Positions 63,887-64,000 of a stretch of DNA of 64,000 bases are shown in pieces; the stretch's first letter is position 1; each line of letters opens with the position of its first letter. A program made the position numbers and the translations under genes. This DNA is from Chryseobacterium camelliae (GTDB lineage: Bacteria > Bacteroidota > Bacteroidia > Flavobacteriales > Weeksellaceae), in NCBI RefSeq assembly GCF_030818575.1, contig NZ_JAUTAL010000001.1, positions 3,534,001 to 3,598,000 of the forward strand, given 5' to 3'. Below the pieces are notes generated by a model. It searched no databases, was not told where the DNA came from, and worked only from the letters and a program-made list of their open reading frames with translations.

Positions 63887-64000
63887 AAAAACTAACCGTA
63901 TTAACCGGCGCCGGAATCAGTGCCGAAAGCGGAATAAAGACCTTCAGGGACGGAGACGGGCTATGGGAAAATCACAGCATCACCGATGTGGCCAGTCCGG
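63883..64000 (+). CDS. Sir2-family NAD-dependent protein deacetylase (3' partial)
   Basis: The start codon overlaps the upstream stop (ATGA), and 39 residues are visible before the window ends: [22 protein letters not shown] is the Sir2 NAD-binding signature. Sir2 uses NAD to remove acyl groups and yields O-acetyl-ADP-ribose, a substrate of the MacroD-type protein two genes upstream. The rest lies outside the window. Confidence 0.9.
   Translation, partial: MKKLTVLTGAGISAESGIKTFRDGDGLWENHSITDVASP

Overview
The window is a chromosomal segment of a flavobacterium, most likely Chryseobacterium or a close relative in the Weeksellaceae (inference). Three things point there. Many promoters have the Bacteroidota form TAnnTTTG. 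Many proteins are typical of the group: a MurF-Alr fusion, a PorW/SprE-like gliding and type IX secretion lipoprotein, 2TM-domain proteins, a TonB receptor with a carboxypeptidase-like plug, and a GLxLxxLSRxELK-type bacteriocin-like leader. Moderate GC genes sit between very AT-rich gaps. No tRNA, rRNA, insertion sequence, prophage or CRISPR array was recognised.

Layout. 0-3.1 kb: the 3' part of clpC, then mnmA. 3.1-5.3 kb: small unknown membrane proteins. 5.3-9.4 kb: a LytS/LytTR two-component system embedded in an array of four 2TM domains, one fused to the kinase. 9.5-16.4 kb: envelope and stress genes (TonB receptor, AraC regulator, Cu/Zn SOD, tail-specific protease). 16.6 kb: a small cysteine-rich bacteriocin-like peptide. 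16.9-18.3 kb: surE and an acetyltransferase. 18.4-20.9 kb: an unusual operon of a Lgt-like membrane protein without the catalytic histidine, an 80-aa membrane protein, and a multi-cluster radical SAM enzyme. 21.1-23.8 kb: two secreted repeat proteins. 24-34 kb: housekeeping genes (guaC, fabG, rsmI, tdk, murF-alr, patatin/BamA-like, ybeY). 34-39 kb: mnmG flanked by two exact ParB parS sites, with two perfect DnaA boxes nearby, which suggests the origin region. 39-51 kb: rpiB, rnr, a LysE exporter, LD-carboxypeptidase, yraN, tsaB, porW/sprE, maf, kdsC. 51-58 kb: an ECF sigma operon, a frameshifted GH92 mannosidase, lepA.

58.4-64 kb holds the most interesting block. A Nudix-HTH (NrtR-like) regulator precedes a compact operon of NAD/ADP-ribose genes: a VWA protein, a PurA-like enzyme, a deleted macrodomain, an ADP-ribosylation/crystallin J1 family gene, a DUF4291 gene, a MacroD-type macrodomain, a SMI1/KNR4-like protein and a Sir2 deacetylase that runs off the window. 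The genes overlap or nearly touch. The operon promoter carries repeated GTAAAAWTAACACAA boxes that look like operators. Together they suggest a regulated system that makes, reads or removes ADP-ribose marks or recycles NAD derivatives.

Five single-base frameshifts (rnr, GH92 twice, PurA-like, crystallin J1-like) are visible. Each broken gene returns to a full-length family product when one base (or, for GH92, two) is corrected. They may be sequencing indels or real decay; this cannot be decided from the sequence alone.
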